The translations under genes were made by a program, and so were the position numbers. A stretch of 64,000 bases of DNA from a bacterium (GTDB lineage Bacteria; Patescibacteriota; Saccharimonadia; Saccharimonadales; UBA4665), in NCBI GenBank assembly GCA_021803105.1, contig JAJZMC010000009.1, positions 84,625 to 148,624 on the forward strand, given 5' to 3'. The stretch's first letter is position 1. Each line of letters opens with the position of its first letter. Positions 1 through 9,800 of this stretch are shown piece after piece. The notes beneath the pieces are model-generated. The model was not told where the DNA came from and did no database searches. It saw only the letters and a program-made list of their open reading frames with translations.

Positions 1-1
1 T

Positions 2-190
2 ATAATTCAGTATTGCCTTTATAGTACTTATCAAAGCAATAAAACCGATCATGACATTATTATATTACCATATAATTACAAAAATTACAAAAAACCCCTT
101 ATGGCCTATTTTATCGAATCTAATTTACCTAAAACTAAATCAATTGCAATACAACTGATTGTTAATAAGGTAATACTGCACAAGAAGTAA
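2..190 (+). CDS. C-terminal end of an unidentified protein (partial at window edge)
   Basis: One frame is open from the window edge for 62 codons and stops at TAA 188-190. The peptide is rich in Lys, Asn, Ile and Tyr like the genes nearby, and ends in a basic stretch (VNKVILHKK). I recognise no domain. It may be the 3' end of a real gene starting outside the window, or a chance open frame in AT-rich DNA. Confidence 0.3.
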   Translation: MIQYCLYSTYQSNKTDHDIIILPYNYKNYKKPLMAYFIESNLPKTKSIAIQLIVNKVILHKK

Positions 191-416
191 TAATCGTGGT
201 AAAGTAAACTTTCACTAACCAACTCATATTACTGACACAAAGTTTATAAAAGCCTCACACAAGATGTCCGATTTTTGGAGAAATTAACAATGTCTTGTTC
301 TCACTTTCATTTCCTTTCTATTTTAATGAATGTGCCCAAGATGTATGGGAGTCGGATAGACTCAGATACAACATTATTGACTTTGAACACGAGATAGTAT
401 ATTATATTATAATATT
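191..416. other. Intergenic region before the orphan gene at 417
   Basis: No convincing reading frame, RNA gene or hairpin followed by a T-run is visible here. Only its last 35 bases, which hold a promoter for the next gene, can be interpreted. Confidence 0.4.
383..410 (+). promoter_or_regulatory. Promoter of the gene at 417, probably leaderless
   Basis: A -35-like TTGAAC (383-388) is followed after 16 bases by TATTAT (405-410). That -10 box ends six bases before the ATG at 417, so transcription should start at or next to the start codon. No Shine-Dalgarno site is present. Several TATA-rich hexamers overlap here (TATATT at 403, TATAAT at 408), so the exact -10 is uncertain. Confidence 0.5.
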
Positions 417-881
417 ATGATTGATAAAGAAAGTATTATTAACACAAAATGTCAAGACTGTCCAACTGTTAAACTTTATATGGGATTCATTGCAGCTGCT
501 AGATATAAACTACAACAACAAATATCTGATAACATAAATATGATATCTGAAAATCAAATGAGACTAGCAGTAGATGGTCCAGATGCTATATCGCCTCCTG
601 AGAAAGACTTACTAAATCGATTAGCTACCACCTCAGCAGACTATATCCAAGCAATGTCTGATAGTTTATTACTCGACGAACAAGAAATTGTCTTCGATAC
701 TCAAAGATGCCCTGGGCCTGAACGTAACCGTAGATTTTTTGGTAAATTGGTTTGCGGACTTAGTTATACAACTCAATCCTTAATGTGCCCAGCAACTCTT
801 GAAGCTAGATCAAATCCTAAATTTATAGAGATTAGACAAAAAGCTTGGGATGATCATCGAAGAAAAACATCCACTGAATAA
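417..881 (+). CDS. Hypothetical protein, 154 aa
   Basis: I do not recognise this protein. It is soluble-looking with no signal peptide or membrane segment. It has an N-terminal Cys pair (CQDC, residues 12-15) and three more cysteines in the C-terminal half (RCPG, LVCG, MCPA), so metal binding or a redox role is possible but unproven. The middle is predicted helical with many Gln, Asp and Leu residues. It stands alone on the plus strand opposite the tyrS-rsmD operon, with its own promoter and apparently no 5' leader. Confidence 0.6.
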   Translation: MIDKESIINTKCQDCPTVKLYMGFIAAARYKLQQQISDNINMISENQMRLAVDGPDAISPPEKDLLNRLATTSADYIQAMSDSLLLDEQEIVFDTQRCPGPERNRRFFGKLVCGLSYTTQSLMCPATLEARSNPKFIEIRQKAWDDHRRKTSTE

Positions 882-1068
882 AGTACCGATTACTAAGATA
901 TACACTCTATCTTCCTTTATATATATGATTAATCGGAGATAAACGGAATTAAACACCGACGTTTATAAGTTTTTTTCATAATAAAAGTGACAAACCCTAA
1001 ATTAAGTGGAATAACAAAGGTTAAGTGGTCAAAAAACATACATAATTGTTCCGATTAGTCAAATATAA
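882..1068. other. Intergenic region between convergent gene 417 and tRNA-Leu
   Basis: It contains an inverted repeat CCGATTA (886-892) / TAATCGG (930-936) with a long 37-base loop, and a direct repeat TTAAGTGG (1002-1009 and 1021-1028). Neither has a following T-run, so I do not call a terminator. No reading frame is supported. Confidence 0.4.
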
Positions 1069-1152
1069 TGGTGCGCGAGAGAGGACTTGAACCTCCATGC
1101 CTTACGGCACATGCTCCTAAGGCATGCGTGTCTACCATTCCACCACTCGCGC
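1069..1152 (-). tRNA. tRNA-Leu (anticodon TAG)
   Basis: Read on the minus strand, a 7-bp acceptor stem GCGCGAG/CTCGCGC closes the molecule. The anticodon stem CATGC/GCATG holds the loop CTTAGGA with anticodon TAG. A type II variable arm TGCC-GTAA-GGCA marks it as a long-arm tRNA, and the T arm is GGAGG-TTCAAGT-CCTCT. The discriminator is A and CCA is encoded in the DNA. It lies about 50 bases after rsmD on the same strand and may be co-transcribed with it. Confidence 0.95.
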
Positions 1153-1204
1153 ATATAAAATTAATGATACATCAAATTAAAATTCATATAAAGACTAATC
1201 TTAT

Positions 1205-1753
1205 CTATTTCCTAAAAAATAATACTTGAGCCCTTCCATAACTCTTTTTTTTGATTAAAATAAAATCTTTAAATTTTTTTGTAACTTGATTAACAGATAA
1301 TGTAGGTACTGAGACAACTATCACACCACCTTCAGTTACTATATTAGCCAGAGTTAACAAAGAAGATATATTAACTTTAGAGTACGGAGGGTCTAAAAAA
1401 ATAATGTCAAATGTATCATTATTTAATTCTAACCATTTAAGATTATCTATAGGAAATAATTGTACCTGTTTATTCAGCTTTAAATTATCTATAGTCTGTT
1501 TTATAGTTTTTATTGCCATACTATCATTCTCTAATAAAATAGCTTTTTTTGCTCCACGACTAATAGATTCAATACCTAACGTGCCACTACCAGCATAAGC
1601 ATCAAGTATGCTTAAGTTACTGATATCCCCTAACGCATTAAAAATTGCACCTCTAATTCTTTCACTCATCGGATGAGTTACTCCACTCCTAGGTGAATCA
1701 ATTGAATAATTTTTTAAATTACCTGTAATAATTTTTAATTTAGTCTTTGTCAT
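1205..1753 (-). CDS. rsmD: 16S rRNA (guanine(966)-N2)-methyltransferase RsmD
   Basis: This 182-aa class I SAM methyltransferase modifies G966 of 16S rRNA during small-subunit assembly. The N-terminal substrate segment HPMSERIRGAIFNAL corresponds to the family's RPTxDRVRExLFN signature. A SAM-binding stretch LDAYAGSGTLGIE follows, and the catalytic LDPPY motif of N2-guanine methyltransferases is present near residue 120. Length is normal. Its ATG overlaps the stop of the preceding phospholipase-like gene by four bases (ATGA), so the two are translationally coupled in the recG operon. Confidence 0.93.
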   Translation of the reverse strand: MTKTKLKIITGNLKNYSIDSPRSGVTHPMSERIRGAIFNALGDISNLSILDAYAGSGTLGIESISRGAKKAILLENDSMAIKTIKQTIDNLKLNKQVQLFPIDNLKWLELNNDTFDIIFLDPPYSKVNISSLLTLANIVTEGGVIVVSVPTLSVNQVTKKFKDFILIKKKSYGRAQVLFFRK

Positions 1754-2553
1754 TTAGTAGCTTCTAATACTGCACTATACCAAGCAACACTAACACATTT
1801 AATTAAAGTCGGGGCTAAAGTTTTGCGTACTTTATTGGCGAGCTCAATAGTCCAACCTTTTTCATAAAAATCATTATAAAGCTCAAGCTTAGCTATATCC
1901 TGAGCAATTTTACGATACCATTTATCAATACCTGGTCTAAAAGACTGTAAGTCTTTTTTAGTAGGCATAGCTTGTTTAAATTTTAAAGGTGCCATAATAC
2001 TTGCAACACCAACTTCAAAAGCAGCATGCGTAATAAAAAGTCCCTTAGGTCCCCACATTTTCCAATTATTATTTAAAATATTTACTTTTTTATCTCCAGG
2101 CATAATTAATCTATTCATTAACGTTTTTCTTGTATCTTTAGACTGACCATTTCTTAATTCTTCCAATTTTTCTTCATACGGATAATGGTGTGCTGGAGTT
2201 AAACCATCTACAAGTGCATGAGATAACCAAGCCGCTTCAAAAGCACTTCTAGTAGGATTATCATCTTTTAACGCTTGAACTAAATCGCTAAAATGATGAG
2301 AAATTAATTCAATTAATTCATTGTCATCAAGATCATATGGTGACAAAAAATGCCAAGGTTCATCTTTTGATGGACTTTTTCTTTTAATAGCATCAGGCCC
2401 ATTAAGCCCTTCGAAATGAAGAATCATTTTAATCGAAGGGAACTTAATCACTGGGTCAAGAATTAATAAATTACGATGTGCTAAACGATCAATTTTTTGA
2501 TGAACGCCTATAATACGTCCAGATCGTTTAGTTAGTGTTGTACCTGAATACAT
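1750..2553 (-). CDS. Zinc-dependent phospholipase C / S1-P1 nuclease-fold protein
   Basis: This 267-aa protein carries the zinc-ligand pattern of the bacterial phospholipase C family: H112-x3-D116-x5-H122 (SHALVDGLTPAH) and H176-x3-E180 (THAAFE), with further His/Asp candidates at H18, D54 and H68. In Bacillus cereus phospholipase C the matching ligands are H118/D122/H128 and H142/E146. The family hydrolyses phosphodiester bonds in phospholipids or nucleic acids. No signal peptide is visible, so it seems cytoplasmic, unlike the secreted toxins. It sits between recG and rsmD, 19 bases after recG and overlapping rsmD by four. The substrate is unknown; the fold call is inference from motif spacing. 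Confidence 0.68.
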   Translation of the reverse strand: MYSGTTLTKRSGRIIGVHQKIDRLAHRNLLILDPVIKFPSIKMILHFEGLNGPDAIKRKSPSKDEPWHFLSPYDLDDNELIELISHHFSDLVQALKDDNPTRSAFEAAWLSHALVDGLTPAHHYPYEEKLEELRNGQSKDTRKTLMNRLIMPGDKKVNILNNNWKMWGPKGLFITHAAFEVGVASIMAPLKFKQAMPTKKDLQSFRPGIDKWYRKIAQDIAKLELYNDFYEKGWTIELANKVRKTLAPTLIKCVSVAWYSAVLEATK

Positions 2554-2572
2554 ATAAATTAATCAAATCCTA

Positions 2573-4627
2573 TTAGTTCAAATTAGAAATTTTACTTAAG
2601 TAAACAACTTTTTCGTTCAGCTCTTTGTATTTTATCAAACTATCAGAAGAAATCATAAAATTATTGGCGGCTTTTTTGGCAGATTCAATTAAATTTTTAT
2701 CATCCAAACTAGCAAACCTTAAATCTAACGTACCGTGTTGAGATAACCCATATAAAGCCCCTGGACCACGTAATTTAAGATCTAATTCAGCTAATTGAAA
2801 ACCATCATCTAAATCCTCTAAACATCTAATCCTTGGATTTTTAGTTATTGAATAATCACCAACTAAGAAACAATAACCTTGTTCACTGCCACGACCGATC
2901 CGACCACGTAATTGATGTATCTGAGCTAATCCAAATTGATCAACATCTAAAATAACCATAACTGTAGCATTTGGAACGTCGACCCCAACTTCAATAACCG
3001 TAGTAGTAACAATAAGATCAAGCTCGTGTTTGACAAAATTATCCATTACAGTATTTTTGTCTTTTGGTTTCATCTTACCATGCAATAAACCTAATCTATA
3101 GCCCTGAAAAACTTCTTTTTTAAATTGTTGATAAATTAATTCAACGCTTTTCCCTTTAAAAAAATTATCTCTAACAATTAATGGACAAACTACAAAAACT
3201 TGTCTTCCCTTATTCATTTCATCTCTCATAACTTGATAAACACACTTAATGTTTTCTTCAACAATAATTTTAGTTTTAATCTTTAATCTTTTGGCTGGTT
3301 TTTCTAAAAGCCTTGATATCGATAATTCTCCAAACAAAGTAAGAGCTAGAGATCGAGGGATTGGGGTAGCTGATAGACTCAGCAAATGTGGCATACTGCC
3401 AGCTTTTAACTGAAGCGCCTTGCGTTGTTCGACTCCAAAACGATGTTGTTCATCAACAATCACTAAAGCTAATTTATCCATCAATACATCAGGCTCAAGT
3501 AAGGCATGTGTCCCAATAATCAAAGCAGTCTTACCTTCCCTTAAATTTTGTTTAGTTAATTGCTTCTCTTTTAATGATTTACTGCCTACTAATAGATCAA
3601 CCTTATCTGATAGTCCCAATGGCGTTAATAAATCATTAATTGTTTGAGCATGTTGCCTTGCTAAAACTTCAGTTGGAGCCATAAAAACTACCTGCCATCC
3701 TTGATTAATCACCATTAAAGCGGCCATTAAAGCTACAACTGTCTTACCAGACCCAACATCACCTTCAATTAATCGATTCATTGGCAAATCTTTTTCTAAA
3801 TCTAGATAAATTTGCCAAATAACTTTTCTTTGTGAGTTAGTTAGCTTAAAAGGTAGAGAACTAACAAATTTTTTAGCTAAAGTTTCATTAAAATTAATAA
3901 CTTTACTATGGGTTTTTTTTAAAAATTCTTTATTCTTCAAGCTAGCAAGAAACAAAGCAAGAACCTCTTCAAAACCAAGTCGATATCTAGCCTGGTTAAG
4001 CTTACTAAATGATTCAGGAAAATGAACTAAATAAAGTGCTTCATATAAACTGATTAATGTATGTTGTTTTACAATATTATCTGGTAAAGGCTCAGGAATT
4101 TTAATATTTGCTTTAAAAACTAAACCAATTGCTTGTCTAATCTGCCTAACTGAAATATTCCGATTTGCTCGATAAACTGGAATAATTCTGGCAGTATTAA
4201 ACGGAAAATCAGATACTAACTCAACCGAAGGATTCATAATAACAAAACGAGATGATCTAAGTTCAAATTTACCAGAAACATAATAAGATACATTTTTTAT
4301 CAATGACTTTGCTCTATACGGTTGATTAAACCAGATTAATTTTATACTGCCTGTACTATCGCTTACCAATGCTTCTGTAATATGCAAACCTCTTCGTAAA
4401 TAACGCCCACTAATTTGGTTAATAATAACTTCAATGCTAACTAATCCAGGTCTAAGATTAACAATCTTAACAACATTTGAATAATCATCATATCTTCTTG
4501 GAAAATAGAATAATAAATCCCGAATTGTTAATATACCAATACTATCAAAATTTTTTACTAAAACTTGACCTACTCCTTTAATTTCAGATAAAGAACTATC
4601 AAGCTTAAGATTAGTAACTGTTGCCAT
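2573..4627 (-). CDS. recG: ATP-dependent DNA helicase RecG
   Basis: RecG (684 aa) reverses stalled replication forks and moves Holliday junctions. An N-terminal wedge/OB domain (about residues 1-220) precedes two helicase lobes with Walker A GDVGSGKT, the DEQH box IVDEQHRFGVEQR, motif III LSATPIPRSLALT and the motif VI region QLRGRIGRGSEQGYCF leading into the TRG region. Length is typical. It follows a methyltransferase gene by 34 bases and precedes the phospholipase-like gene by 19, so it is in the middle of the tyrS-to-rsmD transcription unit. Confidence 0.97.
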   Translation of the reverse strand: MATVTNLKLDSSLSEIKGVGQVLVKNFDSIGILTIRDLLFYFPRRYDDYSNVVKIVNLRPGLVSIEVIINQISGRYLRRGLHITEALVSDSTGSIKLIWFNQPYRAKSLIKNVSYYVSGKFELRSSRFVIMNPSVELVSDFPFNTARIIPVYRANRNISVRQIRQAIGLVFKANIKIPEPLPDNIVKQHTLISLYEALYLVHFPESFSKLNQARYRLGFEEVLALFLASLKNKEFLKKTHSKVINFNETLAKKFVSSLPFKLTNSQRKVIWQIYLDLEKDLPMNRLIEGDVGSGKTVVALMAALMVINQGWQVVFMAPTEVLARQHAQTINDLLTPLGLSDKVDLLVGSKSLKEKQLTKQNLREGKTALIIGTHALLEPDVLMDKLALVIVDEQHRFGVEQRKALQLKAGSMPHLLSLSATPIPRSLALTLFGELSISRLLEKPAKRLKIKTKIIVEENIKCVYQVMRDEMNKGRQVFVVCPLIVRDNFFKGKSVELIYQQFKKEVFQGYRLGLLHGKMKPKDKNTVMDNFVKHELDLIVTTTVIEVGVDVPNATVMVILDVDQFGLAQIHQLRGRIGRGSEQGYCFLVGDYSITKNPRIRCLEDLDDGFQLAELDLKLRGPGALYGLSQHGTLDLRFASLDDKNLIESAKKAANNFMISSDSLIKYKELNEKVVYLSKISNLN

Positions 4628-4661
4628 AGATTAAGATTAATTATAGAAGATTTATAATTAA

Positions 4662-5444
4662 TTATCTTTTTTTTATTACCAAAAAGAAAATACTCGGCCC
4701 GAAAAAATATTTGGCTAACGGTTTTTGCATCATATTTTCAAGTAATAATAATAATTTTAAAGGTACAATACTTTTAAGTAAACTACTCCTTAAATTAGAG
4801 ACCGATAATTGATCGATTACTTTAAGTCCCGTTAAATTGAATTGAGCAATAACAGTCTTAGGATTATGATTAACAAATGGGATTTCATCGTCCCTCTTAT
4901 TATCTTCAGATCTAATATCTACCGGTTGTATTGGTAATTTTTTACCTTTAGATAACAGTCTGATACGATTTAAAAAATGTCCGTAATTAGCCATCTCAAT
5001 AATCGCCACACCAGATGGATTTAGAACTCGACTAATTTCGGCTAATTCAATAGTTGGATCTGGCAAATGATGCATTACCCTAATCATAGTTATTAAATCA
5101 ACTGAATTATCTTGGAATTCGAGATGATCAGCTTGCATAATTTTTTTGATAATTCTTGGATGATCTTTTAAAAAACTATCGGCGATTTCTAATTGTTGAG
5201 ATGATGGTTCAGCAAGTATTACCTGGTCGGCATAACTTTCAAGTAAAACAGATAGCCGTCCATAACCACCACCTATATCAAGAGCCAGTTTATAATGATG
5301 ATTATTTAATAATTTTTTAATAGCTATTACTTCAGACTGATGTTCATAATTACGATGATTCCAATAAGTCAAATAATTATGATTAACATCATTATATTGA
5401 TCGGCTTTTTTAGTAATCAAATTTTGATTTGTATTCATAGCCAT
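4662..5444 (-). CDS. Class I SAM-dependent methyltransferase (Methyltransf_11 type)
   Basis: A Rossmann methyltransferase of 260 aa. Motif I is LALDIGGGYGRLSVLL near residue 55, an acidic motif II ends VILAEPS, and the region MIRVMHHLPDP is typical of small-molecule methyltransferases (UbiE/COQ5-like). The C-terminal third is basic and hydrophobic (LKLLLLLENMM), which could contact membrane or lipid. The substrate cannot be read from the sequence. It lies between tyrS (28 bases) and recG (34 bases). Translation may begin at the first or third codon (both ATG). Confidence 0.8.
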   Translation of the reverse strand: MAMNTNQNLITKKADQYNDVNHNYLTYWNHRNYEHQSEVIAIKKLLNNHHYKLALDIGGGYGRLSVLLESYADQVILAEPSSQQLEIADSFLKDHPRIIKKIMQADHLEFQDNSVDLITMIRVMHHLPDPTIELAEISRVLNPSGVAIIEMANYGHFLNRIRLLSKGKKLPIQPVDIRSEDNKRDDEIPFVNHNPKTVIAQFNLTGLKVIDQLSVSNLRSSLLKSIVPLKLLLLLENMMQKPLAKYFFGPSIFFLVIKKR

Positions 5445-5472
5445 TTAATATACCAAAAAATTATGGTTATAA

Positions 5473-6717
5473 CTAATTTAATATCACTAGTATACTGTCT
5501 TTAAAGGCTTTACCTTTTTTAATAAGTAAAATATTTTTAATAAAATCCTCTTTAGTTAAATTTTCTCTATCAATCTTTTTAAAATTGATAGAAATAGCTC
5601 CAGCTTTAAGCAATTGTCTAGCTTCTGTTTTAGATAAACTAAGATTAGTCTGAACTAGTATATCCAAAATACTAGCATTCAAACTAACTTTAATAGTTGG
5701 AATTGAGTCTTTAATATCATTAATGTCAGCATCACTAATCTCACCTAAATCAACCCTGTTAGTTAGTATATCGGAAACCTTAACTGCTGAATCAGCCATT
5801 TTTTTACCGTGTACTAAAGTAGTTACTTCATAAGCCAACCTAGTTTGAGCTAATCTAAGTTCAGGTTTTTGAAGGTGAGAGAACATAATTTCCTCAACCT
5901 GGTTTTTTACTAAAAAAGTATAGGCTTTCAACAAATATTCAACCTCATCATCACTACTATTTATAAAGAACTGATAAAAAGCAGTTGGAGTTGTCTTTAA
6001 AGGATCTAACCATATAGCACCAGCCTCACTTTTACCAAATTTGACTCCGGTAGATTTATCAATAATAAGTGGTATAGTCATACCATGAACTTCTTTATCT
6101 TCTTTACGCTTAATAAGGTTTGCTCCGGATATAAAATTACCCCATTGATCAGAACCTCCAACTTGAAAATTAACCCCATACGTCTTATTTAAATACCAAT
6201 AATCATACCCTTGTATTAAAGTATAACTAAATTCAGCATAACTAATACCAGAATTATCATCGCCAATTCTCTGTTTAATAAAATCTCTGGCTACTAAATC
6301 ACTCAAATTAAAAAACTTACCAACTTCTCTTAAAAAATCAAGATAATTTATATCTTTAAACCAATCGTAGTTATTGACAATAGTAATTTTCTCACCCTGG
6401 AAAATTTTGTTAATTTGTTTTGAGATATTTTCTAAATTAGATCTAATCTCATCGACTGATTTCAAATCCCGTTCTTCAAGTTTACCTGATGGATCACCAA
6501 TCATCGTAGTTGCTCCACCAACTAAAATAAAAACTTGATATCCATTCTTTAAAAGTCTAAGTACGACTATTAAAGCAGCTAGATTACCAATGGTTAAACT
6601 ATCAGCTGAACCATCAATCCCATGATAGACTTTGTGTGGTTTATTTAAGAAATTAACATCAGAAAAAGTATAATCCTTTATACTCCCTCTCCATATAAGT
6701 TCATCAGATAAAGTCAT
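5473..6717 (-). CDS. tyrS: Tyrosyl-tRNA synthetase
   Basis: TyrS (414 aa) charges tRNA-Tyr. It has the class I catalytic core: the HIGH-equivalent is in GIDGSADSLTIGNL (residues about 33-46), tyrosine pocket residues lie around YTLIQGYDYWYLN and QVGGSDQWGN, and the KMSKS-equivalent is KFGKS near residue 230. A C-terminal S4 RNA-binding domain follows (LSKTEARQLLKAGAISIN). It is the first gene of the minus-strand run, with an extended -10 (TGTTAAAAT on the minus strand) about 45-50 bases upstream. No T-box leader fits in the short region shared with the divergent penicillin-binding protein gene. Confidence 0.96.
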   Translation of the reverse strand: MTLSDELIWRGSIKDYTFSDVNFLNKPHKVYHGIDGSADSLTIGNLAALIVVLRLLKNGYQVFILVGGATTMIGDPSGKLEERDLKSVDEIRSNLENISKQINKIFQGEKITIVNNYDWFKDINYLDFLREVGKFFNLSDLVARDFIKQRIGDDNSGISYAEFSYTLIQGYDYWYLNKTYGVNFQVGGSDQWGNFISGANLIKRKEDKEVHGMTIPLIIDKSTGVKFGKSEAGAIWLDPLKTTPTAFYQFFINSSDDEVEYLLKAYTFLVKNQVEEIMFSHLQKPELRLAQTRLAYEVTTLVHGKKMADSAVKVSDILTNRVDLGEISDADINDIKDSIPTIKVSLNASILDILVQTNLSLSKTEARQLLKAGAISINFKKIDRENLTKEDFIKNILLIKKGKAFKDSILVILN

Positions 6718-6795
6718 TTTAATCTCTTACAAATTACTTTGTTTAAATTTATGTCTTAAATTTTAACACAATTTTACCGATAAATACTTAAACTT

Positions 6796-6804
6796 TGCTA
6801 TAAT
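6796..6804 (+). promoter_or_regulatory. Extended -10 promoter of the penicillin-binding protein gene
   Basis: TGCTATAAT is a consensus TATAAT (6799-6804) with the extended TGn element. No good -35 is visible 17 bases upstream, which fits an extended -10 promoter. The leader of about 40 bases contains AGGGG (6827-6831) and a tiny nine-codon frame at 6835 overlapping the main ATG. Confidence 0.55.
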
Positions 6805-6850
6805 ATTATTAATTCTTTTGATTTATAGGGGATAATGAAATTTATAAGGC

Positions 6851-9800
6851 ATGAAGTACTCTAAAAAACGTCGTACAAGAAACCGAAACACTATTACTAC
6901 TCGCAGTGGTAAATCAATAGTCATAAATAAAACTTTATCCGACCGTAAAAAAAGCACTAAAGCAATACGAGCAGCCGAAAAAGCAACTTATTTAGCTAGT
7001 TTACCTAAAAATCCTTGGCTGAGAATACTTTATAGATTACACCCAAAACATCTAATAGATTATTGGTTTAGTAAAAATGGTGTAATTATGGCTCTTAAAC
7101 TGTTTGGGATAGCTGTAGTAATTGGTTTTTTCTTGACGATTGGATTATTTGCATATTTTAGAAAAGATTTACCACAACTAAAGAATATATCAGGCGATAA
7201 CATCGGTGGCAGTGTTACTTATTATGACAGTACTGGAAAAACTATTTTGTGGCAAGATTACTCCGCTGTTAAACGTATTCCTGTCCAATCAAATCAAATT
7301 TCAAAATATATGAAAGAAGCCACAGTAGCAATTGAAGATAAAAATTTTTATCATGAAGGAGCTTTTTCAATTAGAGGTATTATAAGGGCTGCAATTAATG
7401 ACGCCTTGGGTCGTCCCTTACAAGGTGGTTCAACTATTACTCAACAACTTGTAAAATTAAATGAAAACTGGACTAATAACAGAACAATTACTCGTAAAAT
7501 TAAAGAACTAATTCTGGCAGTTGAAGTTGGCAATCAATATACAAAAAGTGAAATCTTGACTGGATATCTTAATATAGCTCCATACGGCAGTGTCGATTAT
7601 GGAGTTCAAGCAGCAGCAGAAGATTACTTTCACACAACAGCTGCTAACTTAACATTGCCACAAGCCGCAATGTTAGCGGCAATACCACAAGCCCCTACCT
7701 ATTATTCTCCATATTCGGACAGTAAGTGGAACCAAGCTGTTACTGGAAATTACTTTAGTGCTTCAGCTTTACTTGGAAGACAACATTACATTCTTCAACA
7801 AATGGTAACTCAAAAATATATCTCACAAAATCAAGCTTCAGCAGCTGAAAAAGTCAACATACTAGGTGAAGTATATCCAGAACAAGGTCTTTATCAAAAT
7901 ATTAAAGCCCCATATTTTGTTCTAGCTGCTAAACAACAATTAATCCATCAATTTGGTAATGCTGTTTATAATAGAGGCGGACTTAAAGTTATCACAACTC
8001 TTAATATGGCTATGCAAAACCACGCTCAGCAACTTGTTGCTTCTAATTTTTCTAGCATCCAAAAACTAACTAATGGTCGAGCTGACGAAGAAGCTACTGT
8101 TACCGAAAATGTTCACAATGGATGGATTGTTGATTTAGTTGGTGGAGTTAATTTTAATAATCCCGTCGATGGTCAAATTAATTATGCTGCATCCGTTTTA
8201 ATACCACCTGGATCTAGTTTTAAACCTTATGATTATGCCACCTTTATTAATGATAATAATAATGTCGGAGCTGGATCTGTATTATACGATCAAGAAGGAC
8301 CACTACCAGGTTATCCATGTACAAACCATGCACTACCACAAAATGGTGGAAATTGTTTAATGGATTATGATTTTAAACAACCTGGCCCAATAACTCTACG
8401 CTATGCTATCGGTGGATCCCGTAATATACCAGCTGTCAAAACAATGCTAGAGGCAGTTCCTAACGATACCTCACCTGGTCATGTCAATTCTATAAATAAA
8501 GTAATCTCAACCGCTAGCGCACTAATGGACAACACCACAGCGCAATCACTACATCAAAATACATACAATTGTTATAAACAAGGTACTAATATGATGACAG
8601 CTACATATGCTGACACTACACAATGCTATTCATCATCAGCTATTGGTGATGGTGCTTTTTTATATCTAGATGATCATGTTAATGGTCTAGCTAGTCTAGC
8701 TAGACTTGGTAATGCAATACCACGAACTTTTATTGTTCGTATTACCGATTCTGCTAATAAAGTAATCTATCAATGGAGACAACCTAAAGGTACTCAAGTA
8801 GTTAGACCAGATGCAGCTTATATAGTAGATTCTATGCTAAGTGATCCAAATGCTAGTTACTTACCAGGCAGCTGTAGCGCCACTAATTGTACTCCTCTCT
8901 CTTCATATGGTTATAAATTTCAACGATATAATGGTTGGGATTTTGCAATTAAAACCGGTACTACTAATAATGGTTATGATGGACTAATGACTAGCTGGTC
9001 AACCAAATATGCAACGGTTAGCTGGGTAGGAAATCATACAAGAAATGTTAATATATGTACCGTTCAACAATGTACTATGGAGTATCTAACCGAACCTTTA
9101 ACTAGAGGAATGATGGAATTCGCCCATCAAGGATTAAAACCAGTCAATTGGGTACAGCCATCAGATATTAAAGTTCTACCAGCGTTTTCATTCCACCCAA
9201 GTGGTTTTTATTATGGATGGAAATATCCTAGCCCAAGTACTGACTTATATCCATCTTGGTATGTTGGTAACGCTGGAAAGCAAACTTCGTCACTAAAAAT
9301 TGATAAAGTATCAGGTTTACTTGCAACTTCTTGTACCCCTTCTGACGCAATCATACAACAAAATAATACAAACACGTCAACTTGGAATGTTGATATATTT
9401 GTTAATCACGGACAACCAAATATCAATACATCAAGTACTATTAATTCAACTGGTGACTCTAAGTATGATAATGTTCATAATTGTAATGATAAAAAACCAA
9501 GTATAATACTTTCTGCTCCAAAAACCTGTGAAACATCCTGTACAATTAATACTACAGTAACTCAAGGAACTCATTTACTAACTGATCCTAATTACCCACA
9601 ATTCCCTGGAACAGTCACGTATGCATTAAACGGTCAAACAATTTATACTTATCAAATTCCAGTAAATTCACCTGCTACTATTAGTGTTCCATTCACTTAT
9701 ACACCAACAAGTTCAGGGACTGGTACAATTACAGCAACTGTTACAGATAGTGTCCTTTATCAAGCAACTACATCAGCTCAAATGTCTTATGGAACACCTC

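Noticed and set aside
6835..6864. Nine-codon leader peptide before the PBP gene
   Set aside because: The AGGGG site is only three bases from its ATG and the peptide has no regulatory codon pattern, so it is probably chance.
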